Positions 1 to 11,226 of a stretch of 64,000 bases of DNA are shown piece after piece (position 1 is the stretch's first letter; each line of letters starts with the position of its first letter). This DNA is from Erodium maritimum (lineage: Eukaryota; Streptophyta; Magnoliopsida; Geraniales; Geraniaceae). The notes beneath the pieces were generated by a model, which made no database searches, was not told the origin of the DNA, and worked only from the letters and a program-made list of their open reading frames with translations. Position numbers and translations under genes: made by a program. The stretch is taken from the NCBI GenBank assembly GCA_963921825.1, contig OY997589.1:868001-932000 (forward strand), given 5' to 3'.

Positions 1-295
1 AAGAATGGATCAATTAAACGACCGATTAAACAAACCGAAAAGAGTATATAAATTCAAAGATCACTTTCTTTACCCAAACGCATCTCCCTAAGAATTATTT
101 TACGTATAAATCATTCCGTCGAAGACCCCAAAAGTCAAACCGGTGGGGACCACATATACTAGCTTCGTACCATTTTCTTCGCACCATCTCTGCACTTTCT
201 CAACCGAATACTTTATATAAAAAATTATAAAATAAATAAATAAATAACTAAACCCTCACAACACGTACTCTCGAAACGCGCTATAAGCAAACCTA

Positions 296-330
296 TACAT
301 ATATACATATATATATAACTATATAAGTTA
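296..330 (+). promoter_or_regulatory. AT-rich TATA-like tract upstream of the repeat-protein gene
   Basis: An alternating AT tract (ATATATATATA type) lies about 40-70 bp upstream of the first ATG at 367. It could supply a TATA box. The rest of bases 1-366 is AT-rich sequence in which I see no gene. Confidence 0.35.
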
Positions 331-366
331 CATGAGAAAGCTTTGTAGAGTCCATTAAGCAAAGTA

Positions 367-1191
367 ATGATACAAATCATCGCCATGAACAAGTTTCAGA
401 AGATCCTCGAGGACGAGAGCAACAACGTTAACACCACGTCGTTAATGGCATTGTCGGAAGAAGATGGTGATGATGAGAGCGGGAGCAGGACGAGTAGCTC
501 TACGTGGGAGGTGATCAAGGAGATTTTCGGGTTCGAGGATCAGGAACAAGAGCAAGAACAGAAGAAGGAATGTAGTTTTTCTCGATTCGAGGATCAGGAT
601 CAGAAACAAGAGCAAGAACAGAAGAAGCAACGTAGCTCTTTCGAGTTCGAGGATCAAGAACAAGAACAAGAACAAGAACGGAAGAAGAAAGAACACAACT
701 TTTCCAGGTTCGAGGATCAGGAACAAGAGCAAGAACAGAAGGAGCAGCATAACTTTTTCGTGTTCGAGAATCAGGATAAGGAACAAGAGCAAGAACAGAA
801 GAAGCAACGTAGCTCTTTCAAGTTCGAGGATCAGGAACAAGAACAGAAGAAGAAAGAGCGCAACTTTTCCAGGTTCGAGGATCAAGAACAGAAGAAGCAA
901 TGCAATTTTTTAGGGTTCGAGGATCAGGATAAGGAACAAGAACAAAATCAAAAGAAACCTTGTAATTTTTTCTGGTTCGAGGATCAGGATCAGGAACAAG
1001 AGCAAGAACAAAAGAAGCATGGGTTTTTCGGGTCGAGGAAACGTAAGTATAGGTCTATGGTTGAGATTTACGAGGACTCGAAGTCGAGAACGAAGGACAC
1101 AAGGTGTTGGGAGGAAGTTACGGTTGACTCCGACATGACATTGAAGAGAGGGAATGGGGTTGGTGTTTTAGGATTGTATGTGTGTGAGTGA
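367..1191 (+). CDS. Gln/Glu-rich repeat protein of unknown function
   Basis: Intronless 274-residue frame; family not recognised. The unique N-terminus (about residues 1-53) is acidic and Ser-rich. It is followed by about nine degenerate modules of 14-21 residues, each opening with (R/G/E/K/V/W)FEDQ, continuing with EQEQEQKK and closing with a short aromatic or hydrophobic group such as CSFS, RSSF or CNFF. A basic stretch near residue 220 (GSRKRKYR) and a non-repetitive tail ending in LGLYVCE complete it. The pattern suggests a coiled-coil or disordered scaffold, and the basic stretch could be a nuclear signal; both are inference. A second in-frame ATG at 385 has a better context (GCCATGA), so the true start may be there. 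Repeat units vary in length but stay in frame, which argues for selection on the protein. Transcription is unproven. Confidence 0.6.
   Translation: MIQIIAMNKFQKILEDESNNVNTTSLMALSEEDGDDESGSRTSSSTWEVIKEIFGFEDQEQEQEQKKECSFSRFEDQDQKQEQEQKKQRSSFEFEDQEQEQEQERKKKEHNFSRFEDQEQEQEQKEQHNFFVFENQDKEQEQEQKKQRSSFKFEDQEQEQKKKERNFSRFEDQEQKKQCNFLGFEDQDKEQEQNQKKPCNFFWFEDQDQEQEQEQKKHGFFGSRKRKYRSMVEIYEDSKSRTKDTRCWEEVTVDSDMTLKRGNGVGVLGLYVCE
531..1030 (+). repeat. Coding minisatellite (FEDQ modules)
   Basis: About nine imperfect tandem units of roughly 42-63 bp, each starting with TTCGAGGATCAGGA or a close variant and running into AAGAACAGAAGAAG. All length differences are multiples of three, so the frame is kept through the whole array. 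Confidence 0.8.
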
Positions 1192-1376
1192 ATTGGCGTT
1201 GACTTCATTTTGTTTTAATCTATGAGCAACGTTTTGGTTATTGGTTGACTATTAATGGAGTTCTCTCTTCTTACTTTACTTATGATATGCAATGTGTTTA
1301 ATATGGATAATGGTCGGTACATGTTCAATGGTTTTCATTTTTTTTGAATGTTAGGGTATGGATCATATGCTTGTAA

Positions 1377-1692
1377 GACCATCTACGGTGGTAGAAGTTG
1401 AAAGATCCGTCGAAAGTGACGAAAAAAGAGAATTGTTGATGTTTTGGTTTTGATTTTCTCTTTCCTGACGAATCGAGGTCCTCCGAGTCTACAAATTCAT
1501 CGACCGTCGTTTCTCTCTTCCGATTTATTCTTCTCTCTATCTTTCTCCTCCCTCAACGAATCTTCTCCTTACACATATGATTTTGGTCACATTCAACCCT
1601 CCGAATCCGACACTCTACTGCAGAATCTGTAGAATCCGACCTGTTTTTGACCCACATATTCGACCTTAGGATCGACGACACTATGGGTGGTC
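1377..1692. mobile_element. PIF/Harbinger-type MITE with TAA target duplication
   Basis: A 316-bp element bounded by imperfect inverted ends (GACCATCTACGGTGG on the left; the right end reads GACCACCCATAGTGT in reverse complement) and flanked by TAA on both sides (1374-1376 and 1693-1695). A 3-bp TTA/TAA duplication is the hallmark of PIF/Harbinger (Tourist-like) elements. The short open frame inside is not convincing coding sequence. Confidence 0.6.
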
Positions 1693-3636
1693 TAAGAGCT
1701 TACACATGATAATTGTGAATAAACTTCAATGTTGATAGACAATTATAACTCGTTGATCTAATAACTAGAATCAAAATAAGCGTGGTATTGGTGATTATAG
1801 CCATTGCGGAGATACATAAACTTTAGGTCCTTTGGTACCCAATTATGATTCGACCTAATACAAACTAGATTATTTGATTGCCGCTTAATCTTATGAGAGA
1901 AACATGTTGTTTTTCGTGAGGGGTGCGAAAATAGATCAGGGATCTCAGCAATTGATAGAAGAGACTGGTTAGTTGATGCTAACCGTTGAGGGGACGGAAC
2001 ATCTTTCCTCCCTAACATCTTGCTTCCTTGCAGAAACTTTATTGGACCTGGCAAGACTGCGTAGAAACCTCGCTTGATTATGTGAGCCAATAAAAACATC
2101 GATTACCGAATTCTGATTGCTCTCGATGAGAACTCATGGTCTAGTTATGTTTCCAGTTGAAAACAAGGTGGAGGATAACATGAGGATTTTTAGGCACAAG
2201 ACCACAAAACGGTCACTCTATATTGTTGCTCCGCCCAATAAATCGTCCAACCTTCACACAAAAATATATAAAATTTTATTTTCTTTCCGGCCTAATTAAA
2301 AGATGCTCTAAAATTAATAATTTATTTGAATAAATCATCTTTATTAAGTAATAAGAATAACACGTTTTAAAATCCTTTTGATACCCACCACGTGTATGTA
2401 TCACCAGATTTTTAAATGATTTCGTGCATGTGCCATACTTAACACATGCAAGTTCTTTTTAACTAACTGTGGTTTAGAGCACCGGTACACCGATTTTTGA
2501 TAGAGTCCTCGATTATACTTTCGATCTTAAAGACTTGCCCCATATGATTGTAATCGACTATTTCACGAGGATATGAGTGTTGAAGAAATTCGACCATCAA
2601 GGAAATTACGGTAATTTGGGTAAATATTTTTGTTCAATTCACTACAATATCCTGGATTTTTATATTATATTTAGAATACTCCAAACTTTTTTTTTGTCAC
2701 TTCCTAAACTTTAATTAATTCATTTAAAGTATTCTAAAAAATTTTGTTGTCACTTCTATGCCTTAAATTTTCATTAATTTTATTTTAGTACCCCTTCAAT
2801 AAATTATGTTTAGGTGAAGAACTACCAATTGAACATAAAAAGAATATGAAAGTTTTCATGTTTGACCTCTACTTGGGCTTGCCTTGTTGGGTTTCTAAAG
2901 GGCTTTGCATCACTTTGAACCCGGCCCATTTAGAACTCTATTCAGGCCTAGTTATGTACACTGTAATTAGTAGCCCTTTTAGTTTGCATGAATTGATTAG
3001 AGTTTATCTGTGGTCTGGGCCCAGTTCAAAGTCGATACAAACAACTGGGCTCGAGCTCTTTTAGAGCATCCTCTCGAGGCAGTGGCAGGGGATGACAAAG
3101 GGGCGATATGGAGTTGGGCGGTAGCGCCAAGAAGATGTCGGTTTTCGATGGATAGGGGATGTTGTTGCAACTATCGATAGTAGATGGTAATTGGTAACCG
3201 TTCTATTGTCCATTCTCTTGCTCCCGCCAGTCGAACCATGTAATGTATCATATTTCGGCCATCGTTTCACGCTTATTTAACAATTTTCTAATTGCTTGTC
3301 GCCGTTATTCTGATGAGAGGACAAAATGTAGCCGAGGAAGTCTCTTTGCGCTAATTAAGTAATTATAACGATAAGAATGCTCTCGCACCACTTCCCTTCG
3401 ATTAGTCTCGATCTACACACCGTTTCTAGCCAACTTTTAAGACCCAAAAGTTCCTCACATTAGGGTAGAAGGCACCAGACTGAGAGTTGGGCCGAGCTCC
3501 AATAACCCGATCTCCATGATACCATACCACCATATATATCCAAATTAATATTGTCTGTCCGGACCTCAACATCCACATTGTAAAAGAGTTCCGATAAACA
3601 TCAAGACAAAATGTCATGCATACGAAAACTATATTA
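1693..3636. other. Intergenic, no supported gene
   Basis: AT-rich sequence with scattered transposon-like ends: GATGCTC followed by TAA near 2305-2314 and TTAGAGCATC near 3061. These look like single ends of further Harbinger-type MITEs, but I could not pair them convincingly. The open frames here have no family resemblance that I can see. Confidence 0.4.
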
Positions 3637-3920
3637 GAGCATCTATAATAGTAAGTTGTTCGTGCTGGCTGTTCGAATAAAAAATATTAATTGTTTTTAT
3701 CAGCCAATAACTTTTAGTGGTCGGATGTTCGTTTTGGCTGTTTGTACCCTTTTCTTCACCGTTTTTCAACCGCCAACGATTCACGTTGATGTTAAACTTA
3801 CTGTCAACAAATGCTTTACTGATTGTTCGTGAGTATTTAGTTATTATTTTTTGTTTTTTATTTCTCTTTCTTGTTTTTGTTCCTTCAATCAGTACCAACA
3901 TACTAACATTTGAGATGCTC
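3637..3920. mobile_element. PIF/Harbinger-type MITE with TTA target duplication
   Basis: A 284-bp element with ends GAGCATCTATAATAG and, reverse-complemented on the right, GAGCATCTCAAATG, flanked by TTA at 3634-3636 and 3921-3923. GAGCATC ends plus a TTA duplication fit Tourist-like PIF/Harbinger MITEs. Both strands carry long open frames across it, best explained by base composition. Confidence 0.7.
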
Positions 3921-4141
3921 TTAGTAGCATTAGTCTTTGTCGCTCTAATAAATCAACTCCGACTTACACATCACTAAATGCCATTTTTTCGAAAAAGAAA
4001 TTAATATCGAAGAAAAAGAAAAATCAACAAAGGAAGGAGTCAACCCCCACCAACTCACGGCTCACAAATAAATAATTTAATTAAATAACACTATTCATAC
4101 TTTAGAAGAATTAATATCTCCATTGACTTTAACTACAAATT

Positions 4142-4149
4142 TATATAAA
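4142..4149 (+). promoter_or_regulatory. TATA box for the small membrane peptide gene
   Basis: TATATAAA lies 50 bp upstream of the ATG at 4199. The A-rich sequence between them (CATCAAAAGAGAGACAAG) looks like a short plant 5' leader. Confidence 0.5.
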
Positions 4150-4198
4150 CACATCAAAAGAGAGACAAGAACTCATAACAGAAGAAAGCTCTATAGCT

Positions 4199-4342
4199 AT
4201 GGTTAGGTTTTACATGGAATCGAACCATGTCGTGGACCTCACGCCTCTCGTCGTCGTCCTTATCGTCCTCCTCCTCTTCATGGCCGTCTCTCTCTGTAGT
4301 TCGTCTCCCCAGCGTCGTGTCGCCGTCTACCGGATCCGGTGA
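4199..4342 (+). CDS. Small single-pass membrane peptide, 47 aa
   Basis: The ATG at 4199 opens a 47-residue frame ending at TGA 4340-4342. It starts MVRFYMESNHVVDL, continues with a strongly hydrophobic helix at about residues 14-33 (TPLVVVLIVLLLFMAVSL), then a CSSSPQRR cluster and a basic C-terminus VAVYRIR. One transmembrane segment with positive charges on the C-terminal side is predicted; the Cys/Ser cluster beside the helix could be acylated. A TATA box and a plausible leader lie directly upstream. The longer frame overlapping it (from 4227, serine-rich) is the +1 shadow. I do not recognise a named family, and it is not a DEVIL/RTFL peptide, whose conserved Cys/Trp-containing motif is absent. 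Function unknown. Confidence 0.5.
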   Translation: MVRFYMESNHVVDLTPLVVVLIVLLLFMAVSLCSSSPQRRVAVYRIR

Positions 4343-5596
4343 CCCTTTCCCGCCGGCCGGCGATCATGTTCATGTCACAACTATTCTCTTTGGTCTCGGA
4401 CTCTCGGTACGATCACACTCGTAATTGCTACTATTTGGCTTAATTTGTTGGAATCAAAATTTGAAGAAGCTTGAATTGGGTTCGGATTTTCCATTTATAA
4501 TAATCTAACATTTTTATTTTTCTGTCTGAGTTTAGTTTATTATTCAATTTGTTTATCTTGAATGTTTGTAAGCGCTAAGCAGAATTGATTACAAAATAAA
4601 TACATATATAAATTCAATGTTCTGTGAATTATCATGCATGTCATCAATGTATTTTCAATGAATAACTATAAAATCGTTGGTAGAAGATCAAACTTCATGT
4701 ACTTACTATTTTCATTTATTTTTAAGACAAAACCCCCCGTTAAATTGGTAGGTTATCTCGAGTACATACCCCTTTTTTTCCGGTAGTTTTTTGTTCTAGA
4801 ATAAATTAAACGGGCAAGTACATGTAGTTTGACCTTCTGTCGGGTACATACGTTGAACAAAATTAACGAGTCAGATTTTTACTTATTAACCTTATACTGA
4901 ATATAATCTTGTACTTGCCCGAATATTAAACACTGAAAGAATTCAATGTTTTATGAATTTCATTAATGTATTATTAATAACATTAATCTCTCGTCTTATC
5001 GATCGATAATTGAGTTTTTAGCTATAACTCATTATATATTTCATGCAAGAGTTATTTGAATTATTATTTTGATGATGTAATTTTTGTTTTAGAGGTATTG
5101 ATGATGTAATTTTGATATATGACTCAATATATGTTACCCAAAATGTGTAATATTTTAAAGATAAAATTTGTATTATAAGATTTTCTCAAATTGGGATAGC
5201 AATAGTCAATAGATATTTTTTTTTGTAATTGTTTTTTATATAGAAAATAAGACGTCGTTTTGTTAGAATAATTCCACCACCCAAAGACATGTTTGTTTAG
5301 CCATCTCAATCAATATAGTCTTAGTCTTTGTGTTTATCTTCTGATTGGCCGGTCCTTTACATTGACATTGCTTTTTATATATAGTCTCAAGATTTAGATT
5401 CCAGATCTTATTGTGAAAGTAAACATTCAATTATTCACCTCGATATATATTGATCTCGTATTCATTTGGGTTAATCTGGTGATCACTTTATTTTTCTTTT
5501 TTTCCGAGTTTAAAGGTTCAAATCCCGATAGTTAAATTTGTTTAAGAGCAGGATCAGGAAGATCGCAACTCTCTTTTTATTGTATAGTTTAATTTA
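4343..5596. other. Intergenic; one dispersed-repeat fragment
   Basis: AT-rich spacer without a supported gene. Bases about 4725-4925 (AACCCCCCGTTAAATTGG, then GTTTGACCTTCTGTC) recur in diverged form at about 22305-22490 downstream of the cellulose synthase gene, so this is a copy of an unnamed dispersed element. Confidence 0.5.
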
Positions 5597-6070
5597 GGGT
5601 TAAATATTAAAAAAAAAATTAAGTATAGGTCACGAATACTATACTACCCAACATTTAAAAATGACAAATGCATAATCTTAAGTATTGATTACGCAATTTC
5701 GTTAGTAAAAATGGACGAATTATTCCATTTTGTTAGTCATATGACCTCAAGTGTCATATAATTGATGGTAAAATGACGTTTTTTCCTTAATTACTTGAAT
5801 TCTATACATTTTATAAGGAACATTACAATTATACCCTCGTTATTGTTCCTTAAAAAATGTATAGAGGTCAAATAGTTAAAAGGAAAAAATATCATTATGT
5901 AATCCATTATATATTTATATGACACTTGATGTCATATGACTAACAGAATGAAATATTCCGTCCATTTTTACTAACAAAATCGTGTGGTCAATACCAAACT
6001 AAGGTAGTGTATTTATCATTTTAAAACGGTGAGTAGCATAGTGTTCGTGACCAATACTATAGATGTCATC
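5597..6070. mobile_element. Foldback (palindromic) MITE, about 475 bp
   Basis: Long inverted arms: AGGTCACGAATACTATACTAC near the left end pairs with GTAGCATAGTGTTCGTGACC near the right end, and TCATATGACCTCAAGTGTCA with TGACACTTGATGTCATATGA further in. The centre carries a shorter hairpin around AAGGAACATTAC. A much better preserved member of the same family is at 37693-38187. Confidence 0.65.
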
Positions 6071-6355
6071 ATTAGAAAACTAGATGTAAAAATTAATAAT
6101 TTAAAAATAGAAATTCAAATACTCACATCACTCTTTGTACAAGTGAATTTGTACCTCTTATTTTAAAAATCTAAAGTTCATCATCTTAAAAAAAAAACAA
6201 GTTGTGATACTTTTCTTTATAATTATCAAAGAGAGTTATAAGCTATAAGAAATGAATACCTTGCATAATTTTTACAATAATTTCTGTATCCGTTTCAAAT
6301 TTACAACATCAACAGTGTCAAATGTATTTTCTAAACTTAGGACGGGTTTTTAAGG

Positions 6356-7745
6356 TTAGCTAACTCTCTCGGGTTCATGACCCTTTGTCCCGACCGTTGT
6401 AGGGACACGAGTATCTTCCTCGTTATCTACTTTTTCATGTGATAACTTGGTTTCAATCACCTCGTCATTGTCGGGCTCTTCCATAGCTTTCTCGACCTTA
6501 GCGTTCCAATCGCTCACGGTTTTCGAGCTCACTATAGGTTCCAACACCGCCTTCTCCAGCTTCGCCTTCATAGTATCGGGCATCGACTCCAACACCCCCT
6601 TGTCCACCACCATCTTGTCCGAAACGTCGAGGAAATCTAGCGACGGTTGTCGGCTCGAGACATTCGACATCTCCGTCATAGTCTCGGGGTCCCTATCTAT
6701 TTTTGTCATTGAGTTGGACACGACCTCTGTTTCTAGTACACCGTTCTCGGGTCTCGGATGCTCCATTTTCTTATCAGGTGGCACTTCTATTTTCATGGGC
6801 TCGGGAGTTGTTTCGGTTTCGGGCACCGGGAGCTTTATTTCGGGTTCTTCGTTGGATTTTTCGGATTTCGGAGTCGCTAAGGATGCGAGGAGTTTGGTTT
6901 CGGATGTGTTTGGGGTGTGGTTTGGTACTATCGATATGCCTCCTTGCTCGGGCTTTTTTGATAGCATCCGGGTCGCGGACTCGAGGAGCTTGATTTCGGA
7001 GTCTATGAGCTTCATTTCGTCCTCCTTGGAAGGCTTTTCGGGAGGGTCGGGTTTTGGGGTTTCTTGTTTTGATTCCACCTGACCCGTTGTAGGTTCGGGT
7101 TTCGTTGATTCGACATTAGTTTCCATTGCTTCGGGTTTCGTTGGTTCGAACTCGAGACTTGGTTGAGAGTTTCCTAATGGTGTAGCCTCTTGTTTCCTTC
7201 GTTCGAGTTGTGCATTTTCGTTTTCGGTTGATTCCTTCGAAAAAATGCAATAAATCAGAATAGCACATGTCTTTTTAAAGTTTTGGGTGGTGGTATTCGT
7301 CTCCGGACCCATATCTCTTTTAATTATACATTTTCTTCTTTTTCTTTGATAAAAACACGTGGGTTTTTTTATTCGAAATACAACTATCTAGACGGATATA
7401 AAATATTGAGACGAAAGAGATTGATTAATCAACCTGGCTAACATGCGCATCTTCCTCCCCGCTCTCCTTTACACGGGTTGTCTCCGGAGGGTTTCTTGTC
7501 GTGACCGTTGACGGTGATGTGGGATTTTTGTCCTGGGAACGACTAGCCGGAGGATTGCTCCTAGACCGAACGGGGTTTCGAGGGGCAGGGGATGTGGAAT
7601 CCTGATTCGGGCCCGGAGAACGACCGGCGGAAGGATTGCTCCTGGACCGAACGGGGTTTCGAGGAGCAGGGGACGTGGGATCCTGTTCAGGGGTTGGTGG
7701 GTCGTCATCGCCCTTTACCCTGGGCTTGCTCGAGCAAGCACCCAT
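6356..7745 (-). CDS. Acidic, disordered protein with an N-myristoylation/palmitoylation-type N-terminus, 396 aa
   Basis: Two exons on the minus strand, 7745-7434 and 7234-6356, joined in phase 0 at donor CAG|GTTGAT and acceptor TTCGAAG|GAATC; together 396 residues. The start MGACSSK has Gly2 and Cys4, the classic arrangement for N-myristoylation plus S-acylation, which predicts attachment to the inner face of a membrane. Exon 1 is Pro/Ser/Arg-rich with two near-identical blocks containing TSPAPRNPVRSRSNP. Exon 2 is Glu/Pro/Thr/Lys-rich with repeated EPTKPE-like motifs and no catalytic motif I know; a weakly amphipathic stretch near the C-terminus (DTMKAKLEKAVLEP) may form a helix. The alternative start at 7312 would encode an unlikely hydrophobic leader that is intron sequence in this model. 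Family and function not recognised. The splice model is inference; neither exon alone is a normal gene. Confidence 0.55.
7496..7660 (-). repeat. Internal duplication in the acylated protein
   Basis: Two copies of a block encoding TSPAPRNPVRSRSNP lie in tandem in exon 1, about 80 bp apart; on the plus strand, CGAACGGGGTTTCGAG occurs in each. A third, partial copy follows (NPTSPSTVTTRNP). Confidence 0.6.
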
Positions 7746-8255
7746 TTGTGTAACTAAACAACGAACACTTTTGATGTCTTGTGTTTGTATGAATTTTTGG
7801 GTGTATGAGACTCGGCATGAATGAGGAGATGGATACGAAAAGAGAGAAACTTCGATTTCAGAGAATTTTAAGGGTGTTTTTTGTTTTTGTTGTTAATTTG
7901 GATGTAGGAGCGTGTTTTGTTCCGAAAATTATTCTTTACAACTCAAACAAATTTATTTCAATCAAACTATTAAAATAGAGACGATTCATTATTTTTACCA
8001 AACTCGTTCGTCTATATATATTTTTATAAGTAATCAATTAGGTCTACTCAAACTTTGAAGATCCAAACACAAACTTGTACAACATATAACTACACTAATA
8101 GTAAACGTACAATGACCTCGCTTACTGTCCGAAACTATGCCGACGTGTCCGTGCAAGCTGTATATGTCTTTAATTAAACGAAGCAAAAACAGTCAGCGAG
8201 ACATACGCACTGTCATCCGTTCAGATTTCGGAGAGGTTCATGTTGTCGTTTTCAA

Positions 8256-8269
8256 CACGTGGGTCCCAC
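8256..8269. promoter_or_regulatory. G-box overlapping a class I TCP site
   Basis: CACGTG (8256-8261) runs into the palindrome GTGGGTCCCAC (8259-8269), which matches the published class I TCP consensus GTGGGNCCCAC. It sits about 510 bp upstream of the minus-strand ATG at 7745. Occupancy is unproven. Confidence 0.35.
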
Positions 8270-8289
8270 ACGGCTGTGGAACATTCTCC

Positions 8290-8869
8290 GCTGTCTAGGG
8301 AACTCATTTTAAAATATTTTGTTTGTTATTTGTCTGAATATACCATAAACTAACATTAAAATAGTAAAGTCAATTGTTTAATCGTGTTTATTTTTTTTAT
8401 TTTATAGAAAGTTACTATTTTATTAATTGTCTAAGAAAGAAATACAACGAAGTGTTTTTGGGAGAAGATCCTCTGATCATTGGAAAATAAACATAGAACT
8501 AAGTAAGAAGTTTTAATTTGTCCATATCTACTTAATAAATCCGAGGGTTAGTCTCTCTTTTGGAGGAAGTTATTGAAAACATGATAGCTTAAAGAACTTT
8601 AAGTGCAGAAACTGAAGAGAACCAATTAAAGTAGTGCCAAAACAATTTTAGATCCTTCGAAGGAAATTCTTTTCGTCGTGAGGAGGACGACCAAATTTGA
8701 ACTCACCAAGTTTTAACAAGAGGAGAGCGACAATGGTATATGTGATTTAAGAATCTCTCCCGGTAAAAGTCCATGAATCCTTAGGTAAATTGCCTAAATT
8801 TTCGCTCACTAATCATTAATCTTGCAAAAAAGGAACAAAACAGATAAAACAAAACAAACAAGTCAATCA
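8290..8869. other. Intergenic, nothing recognised
   Basis: AT-rich spacer. I see no coding frame or repeat structure that I can support. Confidence 0.3.
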
Positions 8870-10437
8870 GCTTAACCCGGAATCAGGATAAAGATCGAGA
8901 GGGGGAGACATCGGTGGAGCCCAAGGAGGTGGGTACACTGATGACGACATGAGAGGATCTGAGGCGGGGATGACGACTAATGCCGAGGAGAAGCATGTGA
9001 TGCCCATAGGGGTTGTAGAGAGGGCCTGAACAGAGATCAAAGACACGACGCGTGGGGGAGGGGGGAGGTGGAGAGATAGCGCGACGGCCAACGATTGCGC
9101 AAAGCAAACCCTAACAGACATGGGGGGAACAAAGACCAGAAACACATTGTTAGTGACAGGGGAAGCCAACACTACAATGGCTAACGACTTTTAATCGTGT
9201 TTAATGATTAATCTAGAGAAAAGTATTTGGAAAATTATTTCATCAATTTTGTAAGCCTTCCCCTCTTTCTCTGTTATTACACTCGTGAACGATTTGTCCT
9301 TATCGATGGTTTCATTGTACATGTCCCCGTCGTTGCTCCTGTCACCTACTCTGCCTCTGTCGCTTCTGAATCCACCGTTGTTGTGTCCATCATTGTTGTC
9401 TCAGCGGATGGTCGCAACCTGGGATTTTCCATGGACACAAATAGGGGTTCGCCATCTTTTAGGATCAGAATGCGGAGGTCTTCGGATATACAATGGAGGT
9501 CGACGGCATCGGTACGGGGCTCAAGTCCCCGACCCGGACGCCTTCTGTTTCACGGGTGTGTACGAAAAAACGTGAAGAATCAACTAGGCGAGATCAGTTA
9601 TGCACAATTACCATATCCAATGAGTCATAGACGGGAGAGCGGGAGGCTGATGATACTGCCGTAGTCCGTGAAGCTGTCGTCGCCCCTACTGCCGTCGCCG
9701 CCTCTGCTGCCGCCCCCGTCTCAGATGCTGCCGCCATCCCTAGAGACGTCCCTGAGTTCGCAACCGTCGACTCTTCCGCATTCGGCCCGTCCTTCCCCCT
9801 GGCCTCCATCACCGCAACCGCCTTGACCCCTTTCACGATTATGGCTCTGGCTACTCGAAAGGGTCTCTCGGAGGTTCAAATCCTTGATTGCTTCCTCCTC
9901 ACGCATCGCTCCGCTTCCTCTTAAACCTAGATCACCGAGTTCCCAGGGGTACTAAGATCTTGCTCTGGTTTCTGCCATGGGCGGTGCCAGATCTATGGTT
10001 GATCCTGTATCAGGGCCTATGAGGTTTCGGCGCAAACCAACTTTCAAGCCGCCTGAAGCCGTCGACGTCCCTGCAGCCGCCGTCACCGCCGAGTTTGTCT
10101 GTGCAGACTCGTTTCCTATTACAGGGAACCGAGGATTTCTTTAGGGATGTGAGCATCGGGGACTGGCCTTGGGAGGGGGGTCCCTAGATGATGCTTTTCC
10201 TCCCACCATCACCATTACCGTCGAGGACTCTGATCTCCGGAACCTGTTCCCCCCACCCATATTCTGTCCTTGCCCATGTGTCATCAAAATACCGTCTGTG
10301 ACGATTCTGATTTGAAAAGACTCAGTGAACCATTGTTCATTCATACTGACCTTACGTGGTCGAGGAGCTTGTTCCTCGATACACAACAATGTAATCGATT
10401 ATGAAAGTAATGAAATCTGTACCTTTCGCTCAAAAAA
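8870..10437 (+). mobile_element. Decayed LINE-like or non-autonomous retroposon
   Basis: A GC-richer block that stands out from the AT-rich surroundings, ends in an A-rich tail (CAAAAAAATA near 10430) and has the pre-tail TGTAATCGATTATGAAAG. A related block at about 30780-31245 shares ACCGT(C/A)TGTGACGATTCT and the motif GCACCTTT/GTACCTTT before its poly(A). Its frames are short and overlapping, none with a domain I recognise. The left boundary is approximate, and several insertions may be merged here. Confidence 0.4.
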
Positions 10438-10998
10438 ATACACATTCATTTTATAAACGTATATTCAAAGCAATAACAACACGTTACAGATTCTAGACTA
10501 AAATAAAAAATAATGTAACACAACGCACACGAACGGTACAACATTTGGGCTTGATTCATCCAAAAAAGGTGTTTAATGGTTAATGGTCCAAATTCAATGA
10601 AAAAAAAATCATATTTTTTTGAAACGATAAAAAAAAATCATAATTGTTTATCAATAAACACCCAATTGATAGTATTGTTCAATTTGTACTAAGATTCATG
10701 GTGATTTAATATAACAAAATCAAACTGAAAATATTTTTAAAAGGTAGTTAATGATCTTGTAATCTAATACAATTTGACTTAACTTGAATTGGAGATTTGG
10801 TGATAGTACAACAATCTTATACATTTGACATGGTTAATTTGAAAAGTAGTTAATGATCTCGTATTCCAATATAATTTGATTAATCTCCAATCAATTATCT
10901 CGTAATCTGATATGATTTTTGACGATACTAACACATGATGATTAAAAAAGAAAAACTAACACATGATGATCAAAAAAAAAAATAAAGGTTCCAAAAGT

Positions 10999-11130
10999 TG
11001 CTAGACGCTAGTCGGGCGGCTATGGTCTTCGGGAAGTAATCGGAGACTATACGGAGATTAATCGGATTTGTATTTTTCTATTTTTAATAGATATATTACG
11101 ATATATAGAAACAAAATATAAACTTCCTTA
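10999..11130. repeat. Dispersed repeat fragment (GCTAGTCGGGC type)
   Basis: GTTGCTAGACGCTAGTCGGG followed by TTTGTATTTTTCTATTTTTA. The same order of sequences recurs at about 58375-58510 in SG1 intron 3, so this is an interspersed element of unknown class. Bases 10440-10998 are AT-rich with loose repeats of AGTTAATGATCT and no gene. Confidence 0.5.
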
Positions 11131-11226
11131 TATTAAAAATTGTAACAAATATTTAAAATGTCTAAAAAATAACCTCAAACAATTTAGAGGCATAATCCCT
11201 AATATCACCAATACCGAACCCTTTAT

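Noticed and set aside
442..900. Minus-strand Leu/Phe-rich open frame opposite the repeat protein
   Set aside because: It is the antisense of the CAAGAACAAGAG repeat; the leucine runs follow from the repeat composition.
1696..2311. A MITE of about 615 bp between TAAGAGC and GCTCTAA
   Set aside because: Beyond GAGC the two ends do not match, so the TAA flanks may be chance.
6447..7082. Plus-strand Ser-rich frame opposite the acylated protein's exon 2
   Set aside because: Antisense shadow of a Glu/Ser-rich exon; no start context, no domain, and the minus-strand frame has a coherent splice partner.
8867..9172. Pro/Ser-rich minus-strand frames within the GC-rich block
   Set aside because: Several overlapping frames in all directions are expected from high GC; no domain, and a poly(A) retroposon is the simpler explanation.
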